From positions 2,307,361-2,371,360 of the forward strand of contig CAWGLY010000005.1 in the NCBI GenBank assembly GCA_963823505.1: a stretch of DNA of 64,000 bases, written 5' to 3'. The stretch is from DATHZQ01 sp963823505. Lineage in GTDB: Bacteria > Actinomycetota > Acidimicrobiia > Spongiisociales > UBA5794. A program made the translations under genes and the position numbers. The first letter of the stretch is position 1. Every line of letters starts with the position of its first letter. The notes beneath the pieces were generated by a model. The model saw only the letters and a list, made by a program, of their open reading frames with translations, did not search any database and was not told the DNA's origin. Shown here piece by piece: positions 55,830 to 64,000 of the stretch.

Positions 55830-56965
55830 GATCGGGTCCCGACACCCTCGAGGGTGATGTCTCCGACCCTGAAGCACGCCGCCTTTGCCGTACCCACCGT
55901 CACAAGTGGCGGCTGCCCGCCGAGGCACCGCCGCTCGGCATAGTGGCACCGCTCGACAAACGAGCATCGCCCGCGAACGACGTCGACGATGCGCGGGGGC
56001 GAACCGTCGATGGGCCGGAGGCGTGTCGCCCCCGGCCAGGGGATCGAGCCCAAGAGGCCTTCGGTGTAAGGGTGTTGCGGCGCATAGAAGAGGTCGTCAA
56101 CCGAGCCTTCCTCAACGATCTGCCCGCCGTACACCACGGCAACCCGGTCGGCCACGGACGCCACTGTGGCCAGGTCGTGGGTGACGAACACCATGGCAAG
56201 GCCTCGCTTCACCTGCATGTCCCTTATCAAATCGAGGATGGCCCGCGCGACCGGTGCATCGAGGCCAGAGACGGGTTCATCGGCGATGAGGAGCGAGGGC
56301 GACTTCAACAGCGCCGCCGCCAGCATCGCCCTTTGCGCCTCGCCTCTGCTCAGCTCGTGCCGGAAGGAGAGGTACTTGCCGGCACCGGGCAGTTTCACCT
56401 CGCCGAGGGCGTCGAGCACCCGGTCGGCGATCTCATCCTCGGTCAGGTCGCTGTGCTCCGCAAGCACCTCACCGGCCTGCTTGCCGACGACCTCCGCAGG
56501 GTCCCAACTGGCGATCGGGTCCTGGAAGAGGATCCCGATCTCCGTGCCCATCAGTTTGCGCCACTCCTTGTCGAACAGCTCGCCCATGTATGCCTTCTGC
56601 CGTTTCCGCTGGCGGCGGCGCTCCCTGAACGTGTTCTTGCGTCCACGCTCTTCCGGGGTGGCGGCAACGTCGAGACGGTGGCCCTTGAAGGTGACACTGC
56701 CACCGATCACCTTGGCGCCACTGCCGAGCAACCCCAGGGCACCCATCAGCGTGAGTGTCTTCCCCGAGCCCGACTCGCCGACGAGGGCGAGCGACTCGCC
56801 GGGCTGGAGCGCAAAGCTCGTACCGGGCACTGCCTCGATCCACCCCTGCCCGAGCGGCTTCCCACCCGGCCTGACCAGCAGGCCTGCGTCTTCCTTGCGA
56901 TGGGCGGCAGCCTCGTCGAAAACGGCGATGCGCAGGTCGGTGACCTCAAAGAGCGGCGGGGACAA
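55826..56965 (-). CDS. Peptide/nickel-type ABC transporter ATP-binding protein, second subunit
   Basis: A 379-residue paralogue: Walker A GESGSGKT, Q-loop LFQDPIASWDP, signature LSRGEAQRAMLAAAL, Walker B LLIADEPVSGLDAP, switch His in VTHDLATV, and the oligopeptide C-terminal CSFVERCHYAERRC. It too has a charged insertion after Walker A (RGRKNTFRERRRQRKRQK). The TTG start at 56965 has GAGGAGG a few bases upstream and overlaps the end of the EamA gene. No permease or binding-protein gene is near, so the partners are elsewhere. Confidence 0.87.
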   Translation of the reverse strand: MSPPLFEVTDLRIAVFDEAAAHRKEDAGLLVRPGGKPLGQGWIEAVPGTSFALQPGESLALVGESGSGKTLTLMGALGLLGSGAKVIGGSVTFKGHRLDVAATPEERGRKNTFRERRRQRKRQKAYMGELFDKEWRKLMGTEIGILFQDPIASWDPAEVVGKQAGEVLAEHSDLTEDEIADRVLDALGEVKLPGAGKYLSFRHELSRGEAQRAMLAAALLKSPSLLIADEPVSGLDAPVARAILDLIRDMQVKRGLAMVFVTHDLATVASVADRVAVVYGGQIVEEGSVDDLFYAPQHPYTEGLLGSIPWPGATRLRPIDGSPPRIVDVVRGRCSFVERCHYAERRCLGGQPPLVTVGTAKAACFRVGDITLEGVGTRS

Positions 56966-57818
56966 CGATTTCCTCCTCGGCTCTCGTTGCGGCGGCTCCT
57001 GCCAGTATGCCCCCGCTGAGGACGAATGCGATCCCGATCCACGCCAGCAGGTCCGGGGTCTCGTCGAGAAACAGCATCGCCCACACGACCGCACTCGCCG
57101 GTTCCAGATACATGATGACGCTGACGGCGGCAACGGGGAGCTGGTTCATGGCCCCCCAGAAGATCCACCCGGCGATACCCGTCAGCACGGCTCCCAGCAC
57201 GAGGAATTCGAGCCAGAACTCGTGCGACTCCACCGCGGCTTGTATTGCCCATGGTGTCAGCACGATCGAGGCGACCGTCAGCTCACCGGCGGCAACGACG
57301 AGCCCGCCGAACGCCTGGGCGGCGGGCTTGGCGATGAGCATCAGGGCCGCCAGCGAGACGGCGCTGAAGACGGCGGCTGCCAGCCCGATTGCCGACGTCT
57401 CGCCGCCGGGTCGCACCACCGCCAGCACTCCGGCGAGCGCGAGCCCCAGCCCTGCGTACACCTGGGGGCGGACCCGTTCGCCCAGCACCCGGGGTGCGAT
57501 GACCGATGCGATCACTGGACCGGTGTACAAGATGGCGAGCGCGATCGCCACCGTGGTCTCCGTCAACGCAAAGAAGAAGCTGGCCCAGTGCGCCGCCAGC
57601 AGCGCCCCCGACGTGGCGATGCGGGCACGGTGGTCCGCAGGCAGACGGAGCCGCCTCTGCAGGGCGAGAATGCCGAGGAGTGTGATCGCACCCAGCCACA
57701 TCCGGGCCGCAACGAGCTGTTGCCACGGCACGTCGCCCCGCACGATCAACGGAATGGCGCCCCAGGAGACGGCGACGAGTGCCAAGAGAACCGCAGCTCC
57801 GCCCCTGGTGTGCAACAT
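56946..57818 (-). CDS. EamA/DMT family exporter
   Basis: A 290-residue membrane protein with ten predicted helices in two EamA repeats: AVSWGAIPLIVRG at the start, FALTETTVAIALAILYTGPVIASV in the first repeat, MNQLPVAAVSVIMYLEPASAVVWAMLFLDE in the second. Members export amino acids, drugs or metabolites. Its last bases overlap the TTG start of the ABC ATPase gene, suggesting one transcript. Confidence 0.87.
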   Translation of the reverse strand: MLHTRGGAAVLLALVAVSWGAIPLIVRGDVPWQQLVAARMWLGAITLLGILALQRRLRLPADHRARIATSGALLAAHWASFFFALTETTVAIALAILYTGPVIASVIAPRVLGERVRPQVYAGLGLALAGVLAVVRPGGETSAIGLAAAVFSAVSLAALMLIAKPAAQAFGGLVVAAGELTVASIVLTPWAIQAAVESHEFWLEFLVLGAVLTGIAGWIFWGAMNQLPVAAVSVIMYLEPASAVVWAMLFLDETPDLLAWIGIAFVLSGGILAGAAATRAEEEIVVPAAL

Positions 57819-58132
57819 CGCTACAGGATACGAGCCGCCGGCTGCCGGTAGGACGGTGCGGGTCGTGTCACGTCCTCGAGGCCCGCGCCGAGATCCTCGG
57901 CGCCGACCACGTCGCCCACTTGTCAGAGGCCGTTCTCCCGTGGAGTATCGCCGGGGTCATCGTCTGGGGGAATCCCTGGGCGGCTCGGTTCGCCTCCGCC
58001 GCCCGGCGTGCAGGCGGCCAGCTATCACCACCGGCCGCATCCCGATCCAAGCAAACGCCGCCTCACTCGAGACTCTCAGCCGGGACCTGACATCCGGCGT
58101 ACGCACGCCCATCCCGACCATGGCGATCGATG
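57819..58132. other. 314-bp stretch without a supported gene
   Basis: It lies between the EamA and DUF2252 genes. A plus-strand frame (EARAEILGADHVAHLSEAVLPWSIAGVIVWG, about 57870-57960) looks mildly protein-like but lacks a credible start and length. It may be a remnant. No dyads of note. Confidence 0.4.
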
Positions 58133-59554
58133 TCAGCCGTCCATGGCAACGAGGCGGCCGGCGGTGACCGCCTCGTGAACGGCCGCATAGTCCCGTTCGT
58201 TCTGGTTGGCGTACCGCTCGGCGAAGGCGGCCATTGCCCGGTCGAACGCGCCGGTGGTCCCCAGATATCCGGCGATCGCTGCTGGGTCGCCGGAACGGGC
58301 GTGGGCCCGAGCGAGTGTGGAGCCGCACACCGCGCCGTAGATCCTCAATGAACCGGCGTTCATCACCTCGAGGTCCGCCGACCCTTTCGCATCCCATAGC
58401 TGCCTGACGAAGAAGTCCCGCTCGATGCCGTCGATGCCGACACCGCGGTGCCAGCCCAGCAGGATGTCGCTCGCCGCCTGCATGAGGTGCTGCCCGGCCA
58501 CGATCCGTTCGCCGTGGGTCCCGAACTCGCTGGCGCCGAGGAACTCCTCCAGCACCGATGCCTGTGCCTCCTTGAATTGCAGGAGGAGCGGATCGTCATC
58601 GTCGCGCCCCACCATCAGCAGCACCCAGGCGCGGGTGCCGACGCTGCCGACGCCGACCACCTTGCGCGCAAAATGAACGTAGCGATATTTGTCGAGAAGA
58701 CGCTGGCGGTCTGGAGTCAACGACGAACGGAACGACGCGATGATCCCGACAACCGATTCATGCACGCGGTGCAGGTCCTCGACAGGCACCAGGTCCTCGA
58801 TCGGGACCAGGGTTGGAGGGTCTCGGCGGAAGGTCCGTTTCCCGTCGACAACTCGAGTGAGCTTCGCCAGCGCCCGCAGGCTGTTCTTCGTCTCGGCCTT
58901 CCGGATTTGCTGGGCGAATCGCTTGCGCGCCTGGACGGTGGCGCCGACACCGAACCGATCGGGGATCTCGTCGACGTTCAAGCGGTTGTACCAGACATCG
59001 AGTGTCGGCATCGCCGCGAAGTCGTGCATGGCGTGTCGATACGATTTCACAACGGTCGAGACGATGTCAGCGCACGTCGAGCGATCGAACCCGCGGTGGC
59101 GGCCTGCGATCTGGAAACTGGCGACCAGGCGCGCCACGTCCCACTCGAACGGTCCGGGAAGGGTCTCGTCGAAGTCATTGAGACTGAATACGAGTCGGCG
59201 GTCCGGAGCCGCGTAAACCCCGAAGTTCGCGAGGTGGGCGTCGCCGCAGAGCTGAACGGTCAAACCGCTCCGGGGGAAACAGGCGAGGTCCGCCGCCATC
59301 AGCAGTGCGCCTCCGCGATAGAAGGCGAACGGCGAGGCCAGCATCCTCCCGTATCGCAATGGCACGAGCGATGGCTCCCGAACCGCCGCTTGCCGCTCGA
59401 GGAGATCGACGGGGTCGGAGCGATCGGCAGCGGGTTCCCACGAGGCGGCCGTCGATCTCGGGACCTGCTTCCTGATCAGCCGACCCAGTTCGCGTCGTTC
59501 TTGGACGGATGTCAGGGCCGGACTTGGTGGGTCAACGGCGTCGACGCTTGCCAT
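58133..59554 (-). CDS. DUF2252 family protein
   Basis: A 473-residue soluble protein with the DUF2252 landmarks: MLASPFAFYRGGALLMAADL, LCGDAHLANFGVYAAPDRRLVFSLNDFDETLPGPFEWDVARL, RKVVGVGSVGTRAWVLLM and GQHLMQAASDILLGW. The GDAHxxNFG and NDFDE blocks resemble the catalytic loop and metal site of aminoglycoside-phosphotransferase-like kinases, so a kinase-fold role is possible. No substrate is known. The start at 59554 has GGAG at proper spacing; an ATG ten codons upstream has none. Confidence 0.85.
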   Translation of the reverse strand: MASVDAVDPPSPALTSVQERRELGRLIRKQVPRSTAASWEPAADRSDPVDLLERQAAVREPSLVPLRYGRMLASPFAFYRGGALLMAADLACFPRSGLTVQLCGDAHLANFGVYAAPDRRLVFSLNDFDETLPGPFEWDVARLVASFQIAGRHRGFDRSTCADIVSTVVKSYRHAMHDFAAMPTLDVWYNRLNVDEIPDRFGVGATVQARKRFAQQIRKAETKNSLRALAKLTRVVDGKRTFRRDPPTLVPIEDLVPVEDLHRVHESVVGIIASFRSSLTPDRQRLLDKYRYVHFARKVVGVGSVGTRAWVLLMVGRDDDDPLLLQFKEAQASVLEEFLGASEFGTHGERIVAGQHLMQAASDILLGWHRGVGIDGIERDFFVRQLWDAKGSADLEVMNAGSLRIYGAVCGSTLARAHARSGDPAAIAGYLGTTGAFDRAMAAFAERYANQNERDYAAVHEAVTAGRLVAMDG

Positions 59555-59613
59555 GGGGCGCTCCTTCTGTGGGTTGTTCGACATGCCGGTTGATGTGCGG
59601 CAGTCCGTCAGGA

Positions 59614-59950
59614 CTACCGGGGGCCGGTGAGTCTACGCACGGGTGGGAGTTGGTGGCGGCCGTCGAGCATGGGGCCGTGGCTGGTGATTGCGCAAGATCG
59701 GTCGGGATCTGCCGCTCGGGGCGGGAAGCCAAGTCGCGACGTCCTGGTCGGTGGGCTTGGCGTGCTGCATGAGGATCGTGACCGAGCCGTCAGGTTGGTC
59801 GCGAGTCCGGGGGGTGCGGTCGCCGCTCGAGTAGCGATCGATTTCGTTCGCGGCCAGGTAGTACTCAGGTTCGTCGTACATGGTGAGCGACCAGAAGGCA
59901 TCAACGAGTGCCAGCGGCGGTTTCCCCGGAGCACTAGGCTCCCGAACCAC
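59614..59950 (-). pseudogene. DUF1214 domain remnant
   Basis: The minus strand reads LVDAFWSLTMYDEPEYYLAANEIDRYSSGDR, then DGSVTILMQHAKPTDQDVATWLPAPSG, and after a one-base shift MLDGRHQLPPVRRL. This is the C-terminal end of DUF1254/DUF1214 proteins (FWSLTMYD, NxIDRYSxGDR, WLPAP, LDGxxxxPPVRR). The N-terminal two thirds are missing. Removing one C from the GGCCCC run near 59676 repairs the frame. The rest of the DUF2252-SulP gap (59555-60067) shows no other gene. Confidence 0.65.
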
Positions 59951-60067
59951 CCGATCAGTGGGACGCCGACGAGTCGGCGTCCCCCTAGGTTGAACCCTCG
60001 AATCCACCGGAGCCGCCTGACATGGGGAGACCATGAGTACGACGCAGCGAGGTCAGCGAGGACCATC

Positions 60068-61819
60068 GTGAGTGCCGAAGCTGCCAAGAGCCCGAAGGGG
60101 GCGCACCGGCGCGGACCCGCGGTCACGCTGCTCGAGGGCATCCTTCCGTATCAACGCTCCGTGCTCATGCGCGACATCGTCGCGGGGGTCACGCTTGCGG
60201 CGCTCGCGATCCCCGAAGTCATGGGGTACACCAAGATCGCGGGGACCCCGGTCATCACCGGGCTCTACACGATTCTGATCCCTGCGATCGCGTTCGCCTT
60301 GTTCGGCTCGTCGCGCCATCTCGTCGTCGGCGGAGACTCCGCGACCGCCGCGATCCTCTACGCCGGAATCGCCGGGCTCGGCGTGTCGGGTCTCCAGCCG
60401 AACTCCTCGGAGTGGCTCGCCTACGCCAGCCTTGCCGCGCTGATCACCGCAGGCCTGCTGATGCTTGCCCGTGTGGCGCGGCTCGGCTTCCTTGCGGATT
60501 TCATCTCGCGCACTGTCCTTGTGGGGTTCCTCACCGGTGTTGGCATCCAGGTCGCCATGGGTCAGCTCGATGGGATGCTCGGGGTCTCCGCGCCCGACGT
60601 GAGTGTCGACCGTGTCAGCGGCACGGTGATCAAGTTCTGGGATACGCTCGGGGAGATCCCCGACGCATCGTTGACCACAGTCGCGGTGACGGTCGGGGTG
60701 ATCGCCACATTGCTGGTCTTCGAGCGGTGGATCAAGGCGATCCCGGGTGGGCTCGTCGCCGTCGTCGGTGCCATCGCCGTCAGTTGGGCCTTCGATCTCG
60801 AGTCGCACGGGGTCTCGGTGCTCGGCTCGGTGCCGAGCGGGCTTCCTGCCATCGGTCTGCCGAGCGGGGTCGGCTGGAGCGACGTGGTGCCACTCCTCGC
60901 GACCTCGGCGTCGATGGTGCTCGTGATCCTCGCGCAGAGCGCGGCGACATCGCGCGCCTACGCCATCAAGTACCAAGAGCACTTCGTCGAGAACAACGAT
61001 CTAGTCGGGCTCAGCGTCGCCAACCTGGCTGCAGGGTTCAGCGGCACGTTCCCGGTCAACGGCAGCCCGACCAAGACGGAGATGGCCGACGAGGCGCACA
61101 GCAAGACACAGGTCGCGATGCTCACGATGGCGGTCACCGTTGGGATCGTCCTGCTGTTCCTCACCAAGCCGCTGCAGTACATGCCGAACGCGGTGCTCTC
61201 GGCGGTCGTCTTCCTCATCGGGGTCAAGCTCGTCAAGATCGCCGGCATGAACGAGATTCGCCGCCTGCGTCTCGACGAGTTCGTCATTGCGTCGATCACC
61301 GCGGTCGTCGTCGTCACCATCGGCGTCGAGCAGGGGATCCTTCTGGCGATCGTCCTGTCCCTGCTCGATCACGTACGGCGCCATTACGACGCGCCGGACG
61401 CCGTCATCACACGGGACGAGCAGGGAGGCGTCGTCGAAATCCCGGTGTCGCCAGGCGTTCGAACCGAACCCGGGCTCGTCGTGTTCCGGTTCGGTGTCGG
61501 TCTCTTCTATGCCAACTCGACGCGGTTCACCGAGGACGTACTTGCCCTCGTCGATGCCCCCGAGCCGCCTCGGTGGTTCGTAGTGCTGGCCGATGCGATG
61601 GACGACGTGGACTTCACCGGCGGCAAGACGTTGCTCGAACTTGCCGGGCAACTCGCTGACCGCAACGTCGTCCTCTGCGTGGCCGGCGCCGAACGGGTGA
61701 TGCCCGAGCTCGAGCGATTCGGAGTCGTGGACGCCATCGGGGCCGAGCACGTCTTTGCGTCGGTCCGTGAAGCCATCGCCGCGTTCCATGGTTCTCAGCC
61801 GGCGCACGGTGACGAGTAA
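60068..61819 (+). CDS. SulP family anion transporter with STAS domain
   Basis: A 583-residue SLC26/SulP protein. The GTG at 60068 (VSAEAAKSPKGAHRRGPAVTLLEGILPY) is chosen; the frame is open further upstream but that part is antisense to the DUF1214 remnant. Family blocks are AGVTLAALAIPEVMGYTKIAGTPVITGLYT, FGSSRHLVVGGDSATAAILYAGIAG and AGFSGTFPVNGSPTKTEMADEAHSKTQ. A C-terminal STAS domain occupies about residues 450-575. It transports sulfate, bicarbonate or another anion. Confidence 0.9.
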   Translation: MSAEAAKSPKGAHRRGPAVTLLEGILPYQRSVLMRDIVAGVTLAALAIPEVMGYTKIAGTPVITGLYTILIPAIAFALFGSSRHLVVGGDSATAAILYAGIAGLGVSGLQPNSSEWLAYASLAALITAGLLMLARVARLGFLADFISRTVLVGFLTGVGIQVAMGQLDGMLGVSAPDVSVDRVSGTVIKFWDTLGEIPDASLTTVAVTVGVIATLLVFERWIKAIPGGLVAVVGAIAVSWAFDLESHGVSVLGSVPSGLPAIGLPSGVGWSDVVPLLATSASMVLVILAQSAATSRAYAIKYQEHFVENNDLVGLSVANLAAGFSGTFPVNGSPTKTEMADEAHSKTQVAMLTMAVTVGIVLLFLTKPLQYMPNAVLSAVVFLIGVKLVKIAGMNEIRRLRLDEFVIASITAVVVVTIGVEQGILLAIVLSLLDHVRRHYDAPDAVITRDEQGGVVEIPVSPGVRTEPGLVVFRFGVGLFYANSTRFTEDVLALVDAPEPPRWFVVLADAMDDVDFTGGKTLLELAGQLADRNVVLCVAGAERVMPELERFGVVDAIGAEHVFASVREAIAAFHGSQPAHGDE

Positions 61820-61847
61820 GGTCACTCGAACCGTCCGGACCCTGCTA

Positions 61848-62945
61848 CTACGAGTTCCAAGATCGCGTTGAATGTCGGTCGAGAGACGACGTCCTGACGA
61901 AACTCCTGCGACGCCGACGCGAGAGAACGGCATGCATCCGGTACCACTCGTCGTGCTGATCGAGGGCGATAACCAGCAGTTCATCACGACAGAGCCGGCG
62001 CAAGATCGACGCCGAGCCGTGGCGGCCGAGAACGGCGTCGCATTGCTCTCCAGTGAAGCGACCGAGGCATCCGACCTCCGTGAGGAAGACCTGGTCCTCG
62101 CCGCTGAGTCCTCCGAACCATTCCGTAGTGACGTAGTCCGTTACCTGGGTGAGGTCACCCAGGTGCGTCAACGCCACCTCGCCGCCGGTGCTTCGTGTGG
62201 CCATGACCTGACCAGCCAGCAGGATGCCGGCCGGCCAGCCCTCAAACTGGCTGGCGATGGCGGTGACCATGTCGATGTCGGGTTCGATCCCGAGCAGGGC
62301 CAGCAATCGTTCGGTCTCGGCAAGATCGAAGGCCAACGCGTTGACGTCGATGTCTACCACGCCGGGCTGGAGCCGGTACCGAGCAATCCCCTCGGCATGA
62401 TGATGCGCACGTCCAGCGAGGACGATCGTCGAGTCCGGCGGCAGGCTACCGATCATCCGATTGATCAGATGCGTCGACTCCTCACCGACAAGGTGATGGA
62501 TGTCGTCCAGCACCAGCAGCAACGGTTCATCGAGACTGCCCACCAGACGCGCAACCTCATCGAACGGCGCGCCACCCGCGGGATCCGAGACATGGTTTGC
62601 GGATCGGCAACCGGCGAGACCAGTACCCAGCGCATGACTCAACACGACCGGGTCATCATCAATCGGCTCGAGGTCGAGCCAGCAGACCCTCCGTTCGTCG
62701 CGGGCAGCCCAGCGTGCCACCAACGTCGACTTCCCGTAACCCGCAGGCGCCAACACACGGACAACCCGCCCAGCCGCCGAATCGAAACACGCATCGAGAT
62801 GCGTGCGCTCCACCACCGTGGACACAACACTCGGCCCCGCAAACCGAGCCCAATCCCGGACAGCTGAAAGATCGCTCACGGGGCCGGTCGGCTCCTCGCC
62901 AAACTTCGACACCACCGGCAAGAGGCGTCGATATAGAGCCAGCAC
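61848..62945 (-). CDS. Truncated MalT/LuxR-type (STAND) regulator, N-terminal ATPase part
   Basis: 365 codons covering only the NTPase region of a MalT-like regulator: P-loop APAGYGKSTLVARWA, Walker B LLLVLDDIHHL, LAGRAHHHAEGIARYR, FDLAETERLLALLG and FEGWPAGILLAGQV. Full-length members are about 900 residues with TPR-like repeats and a C-terminal LuxR helix-turn-helix. Here the frame breaks after YRMHAVLSR into an Arg-rich tail and stops, so no DNA-binding domain is present. It is probably a decayed gene. The GTG start at 62945 is tentative. Confidence 0.65.
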   Translation of the reverse strand: MLALYRRLLPVVSKFGEEPTGPVSDLSAVRDWARFAGPSVVSTVVERTHLDACFDSAAGRVVRVLAPAGYGKSTLVARWAARDERRVCWLDLEPIDDDPVVLSHALGTGLAGCRSANHVSDPAGGAPFDEVARLVGSLDEPLLLVLDDIHHLVGEESTHLINRMIGSLPPDSTIVLAGRAHHHAEGIARYRLQPGVVDIDVNALAFDLAETERLLALLGIEPDIDMVTAIASQFEGWPAGILLAGQVMATRSTGGEVALTHLGDLTQVTDYVTTEWFGGLSGEDQVFLTEVGCLGRFTGEQCDAVLGRHGSASILRRLCRDELLVIALDQHDEWYRMHAVLSRRRRRSFVRTSSLDRHSTRSWNS

Positions 62946-63056
62946 GGCATCAAAACAGGATAGATCTAGCCGTCACCACACGTCGATTCCGCCGCGCTCC
63001 ACCATCCCACCACGACCAACCCATGGGATTCGGGGGCGTCCTGTAGCCTCGGGGGG

Positions 63057-63425
63057 ATGAAGGTCGCGCACATCATCTTGCGGGTCGCCGACATGGACAG
63101 CTCGGTGGCGTTCTATCGGGACGTCGTGGGGCTCGACGTGCTCTCGGAGTCGGCAGCGTTCACGTTCCTCGACGGGGGCGGAATCCGCATCGCGCTCAAT
63201 GCCGGGCCCGACCGGGGTCAGGGAGCCGAGGCGTCGCTGACCGAGATCGTCCTCGAGGTCGACGACGTGCGGGCAGCACACGTCGCAATGACCGAGCGCG
63301 GGGTGCCGTTCGAAGTGCCGCTTCGGGCCGTCATGGAGCACGACGGACGCTCGCTGCTTGCTGCGCACTTCCGCGATCCGGACGGACACCTACTGTCGAT
63401 CACCGGGTGGGTCACCGAACGGTGA
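63057..63425 (+). CDS. VOC family protein (glyoxalase/bleomycin-resistance-like)
   Basis: A 122-residue single VOC domain with MKVAHIILRVADMDSSVAFYRDVVGL (His ligand position), TEIVLEVDD and the C-terminal HFRDPDGHLLSITGWV. This is the common glyoxalase/dioxygenase-fold arrangement that dimerises to form a metal site. Substrate unknown. Its last 36 bp overlap the convergent gene at 63390. Confidence 0.8.
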   Translation: MKVAHIILRVADMDSSVAFYRDVVGLDVLSESAAFTFLDGGGIRIALNAGPDRGQGAEASLTEIVLEVDDVRAAHVAMTERGVPFEVPLRAVMEHDGRSLLAAHFRDPDGHLLSITGWVTER

Positions 63426-63932
63426 GACGACTCGCACCGGAGATGCCGGGAGAGCGACGGGCCACTCGGGTGCACCTTGGGCCCACGTGGCCAGCCGGTC
63501 CACCAGGCGGGTAGACCGGCTGTCGATTTGAGTCGTGCCATCGTCTTGCGCCCAGCTCCATGCGTCGCTGTATCGATTGGCGACGGCGTCGGCGAACAGC
63601 CGAAGCGCAACCGTGCCGGACACAGTCGTGACGAGGTAGGTAGGGATGGACCGGATGGCGCTCATCGCAAGCACGCAGACCACCGCAGCTGCTGCGGCAA
63701 GCACGAGGTAGGTACGCACGCGCAGGTCTTCCCGCCTTTCACGCTCCAACGCTGCGGCCTCCATGAATGCATCGCGGAGCGACTCATGCACGGACGGGCA
63801 AGGTGTACGCCGGGAGGCCGGGATCCGGAACGACGCGGGCTCCAACCGCCAGCGAGCAATCTCCCGCATCCGCCGAATCCGGTAGAACCGGCTGGCATAG
63901 CCTTGTTCCGTCTTGTTCCACTCGATGGACAT
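63390..63932 (-). CDS. Hypothetical membrane protein
   Basis: A 180-residue protein: a basic N-terminal region (RFYRIRRMREIARWRLEPASFR), a helical charged segment (MEAAALERERREDLRVR), one or two membrane helices at about residues 75-110 and a polar C-terminus. GAGGTGG precedes the ATG. No family is recognised. The remaining 63933-64000 contains no identifiable gene. Confidence 0.55.
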   Translation of the reverse strand: MSIEWNKTEQGYASRFYRIRRMREIARWRLEPASFRIPASRRTPCPSVHESLRDAFMEAAALERERREDLRVRTYLVLAAAAAVVCVLAMSAIRSIPTYLVTTVSGTVALRLFADAVANRYSDAWSWAQDDGTTQIDSRSTRLVDRLATWAQGAPEWPVALPASPVRVVSPFGDPPGDRQ

Positions 63933-64000
63933 CAGCCACCTCGAACATCAGCATGCCCTGTGAGCGGCCCGCCGGCAAGCCCAAGCGGGCCGGATTCAGT

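Noticed and set aside
59627..60067. 147-residue N-terminal extension of the SulP transporter
   Set aside because: The extension is antisense to a recognisable DUF1214 remnant; SulP proteins begin close to the TLLEGILPY segment.

Overview
The window is high-GC DNA with the gene style of an actinobacterium, perhaps an Acidimicrobiia-like lineage. The lineage is inferred from a 30-residue bS22-type ribosomal protein, a PAC2 protein, a DUF2252 protein, an SLH-domain exported protein, frequent GTG/TTG starts and many ATGA/GTGA gene overlaps. Most of it is ordinary chromosomal metabolism and transport in short operons. No integrase, transposase, phage gene or CRISPR array was seen.

Layout. 0-8 kb: end of an MBL-fold hydrolase, MobA-like NTP transferase, crotonase, class III aminotransferase, apolipoprotein N-acyltransferase (lnt), inositol-phosphatase-like enzyme, and ilvD followed by a very short selenoprotein gene. 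8-17 kb: LCP cell-wall ligase, a three-gene ABC-2 exporter, an SLH-domain exported protein, a Fur-family regulator and a cobalt/nickel ECF transporter (cbiM, PDGLE protein, cbiQ, cbiO) behind a candidate Fur-type operator. 17-26 kb: M20 peptidase, CDF metal transporter, a transsulfuration pair (PLP gamma-synthase/lyase and a cystathionine beta-synthase core) around a second phosphatase, a seven-unit dyad repeat, a KAT-like aminotransferase, an AEC carrier, a VOC protein and a methyltransferase. 26-36 kb: csoR-copZ-copA copper operon, amidohydrolase, PAC2 protein, an orphan form-II CoxL-like molybdenum hydroxylase, a frameshifted lipoprotein, bS22 and thrB. 36-40.7 kb: ABC exporter, NAD(P)HX epimerase-like protein, alpha/beta hydrolase, PhzF.

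40.7-54.5 kb is the more accessory part. A tRNA-Gly(CCC) is followed 2.3 kb later by a copy of its own 3' half. Between them lie a ClC channel and a broken cyclopropane-fatty-acid synthase. Then come VapBC, dcd, a P2-type cation ATPase, a heptanucleotide minisatellite, an ABC/FtsX system whose permease is split by a one-base shift, and a MazF/RHH toxin-antitoxin pair. 54.5-64 kb: two peptide-type ABC ATPases without permeases, an EamA exporter, DUF2252, a DUF1214 remnant, a SulP transporter, a truncated MalT-like regulator, a VOC protein and an unknown membrane protein.

The most notable observation is at 6211-6450 on the minus strand. A SelW/Rdx-family protein is interrupted by one in-frame TGA exactly where the family has its second redox cysteine (C-x-x-U). 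Directly after the TGA is an 8-bp hairpin with a CGUGA loop placed like a bacterial SECIS. I read this as a genuine selenoprotein that ordinary gene calling would split or miss. Other points of interest are an Lnt with serine in place of the catalytic cysteine, several one-base frameshifts (three of them next to C/G runs), two unusual repeat families, and a probable CTG start.
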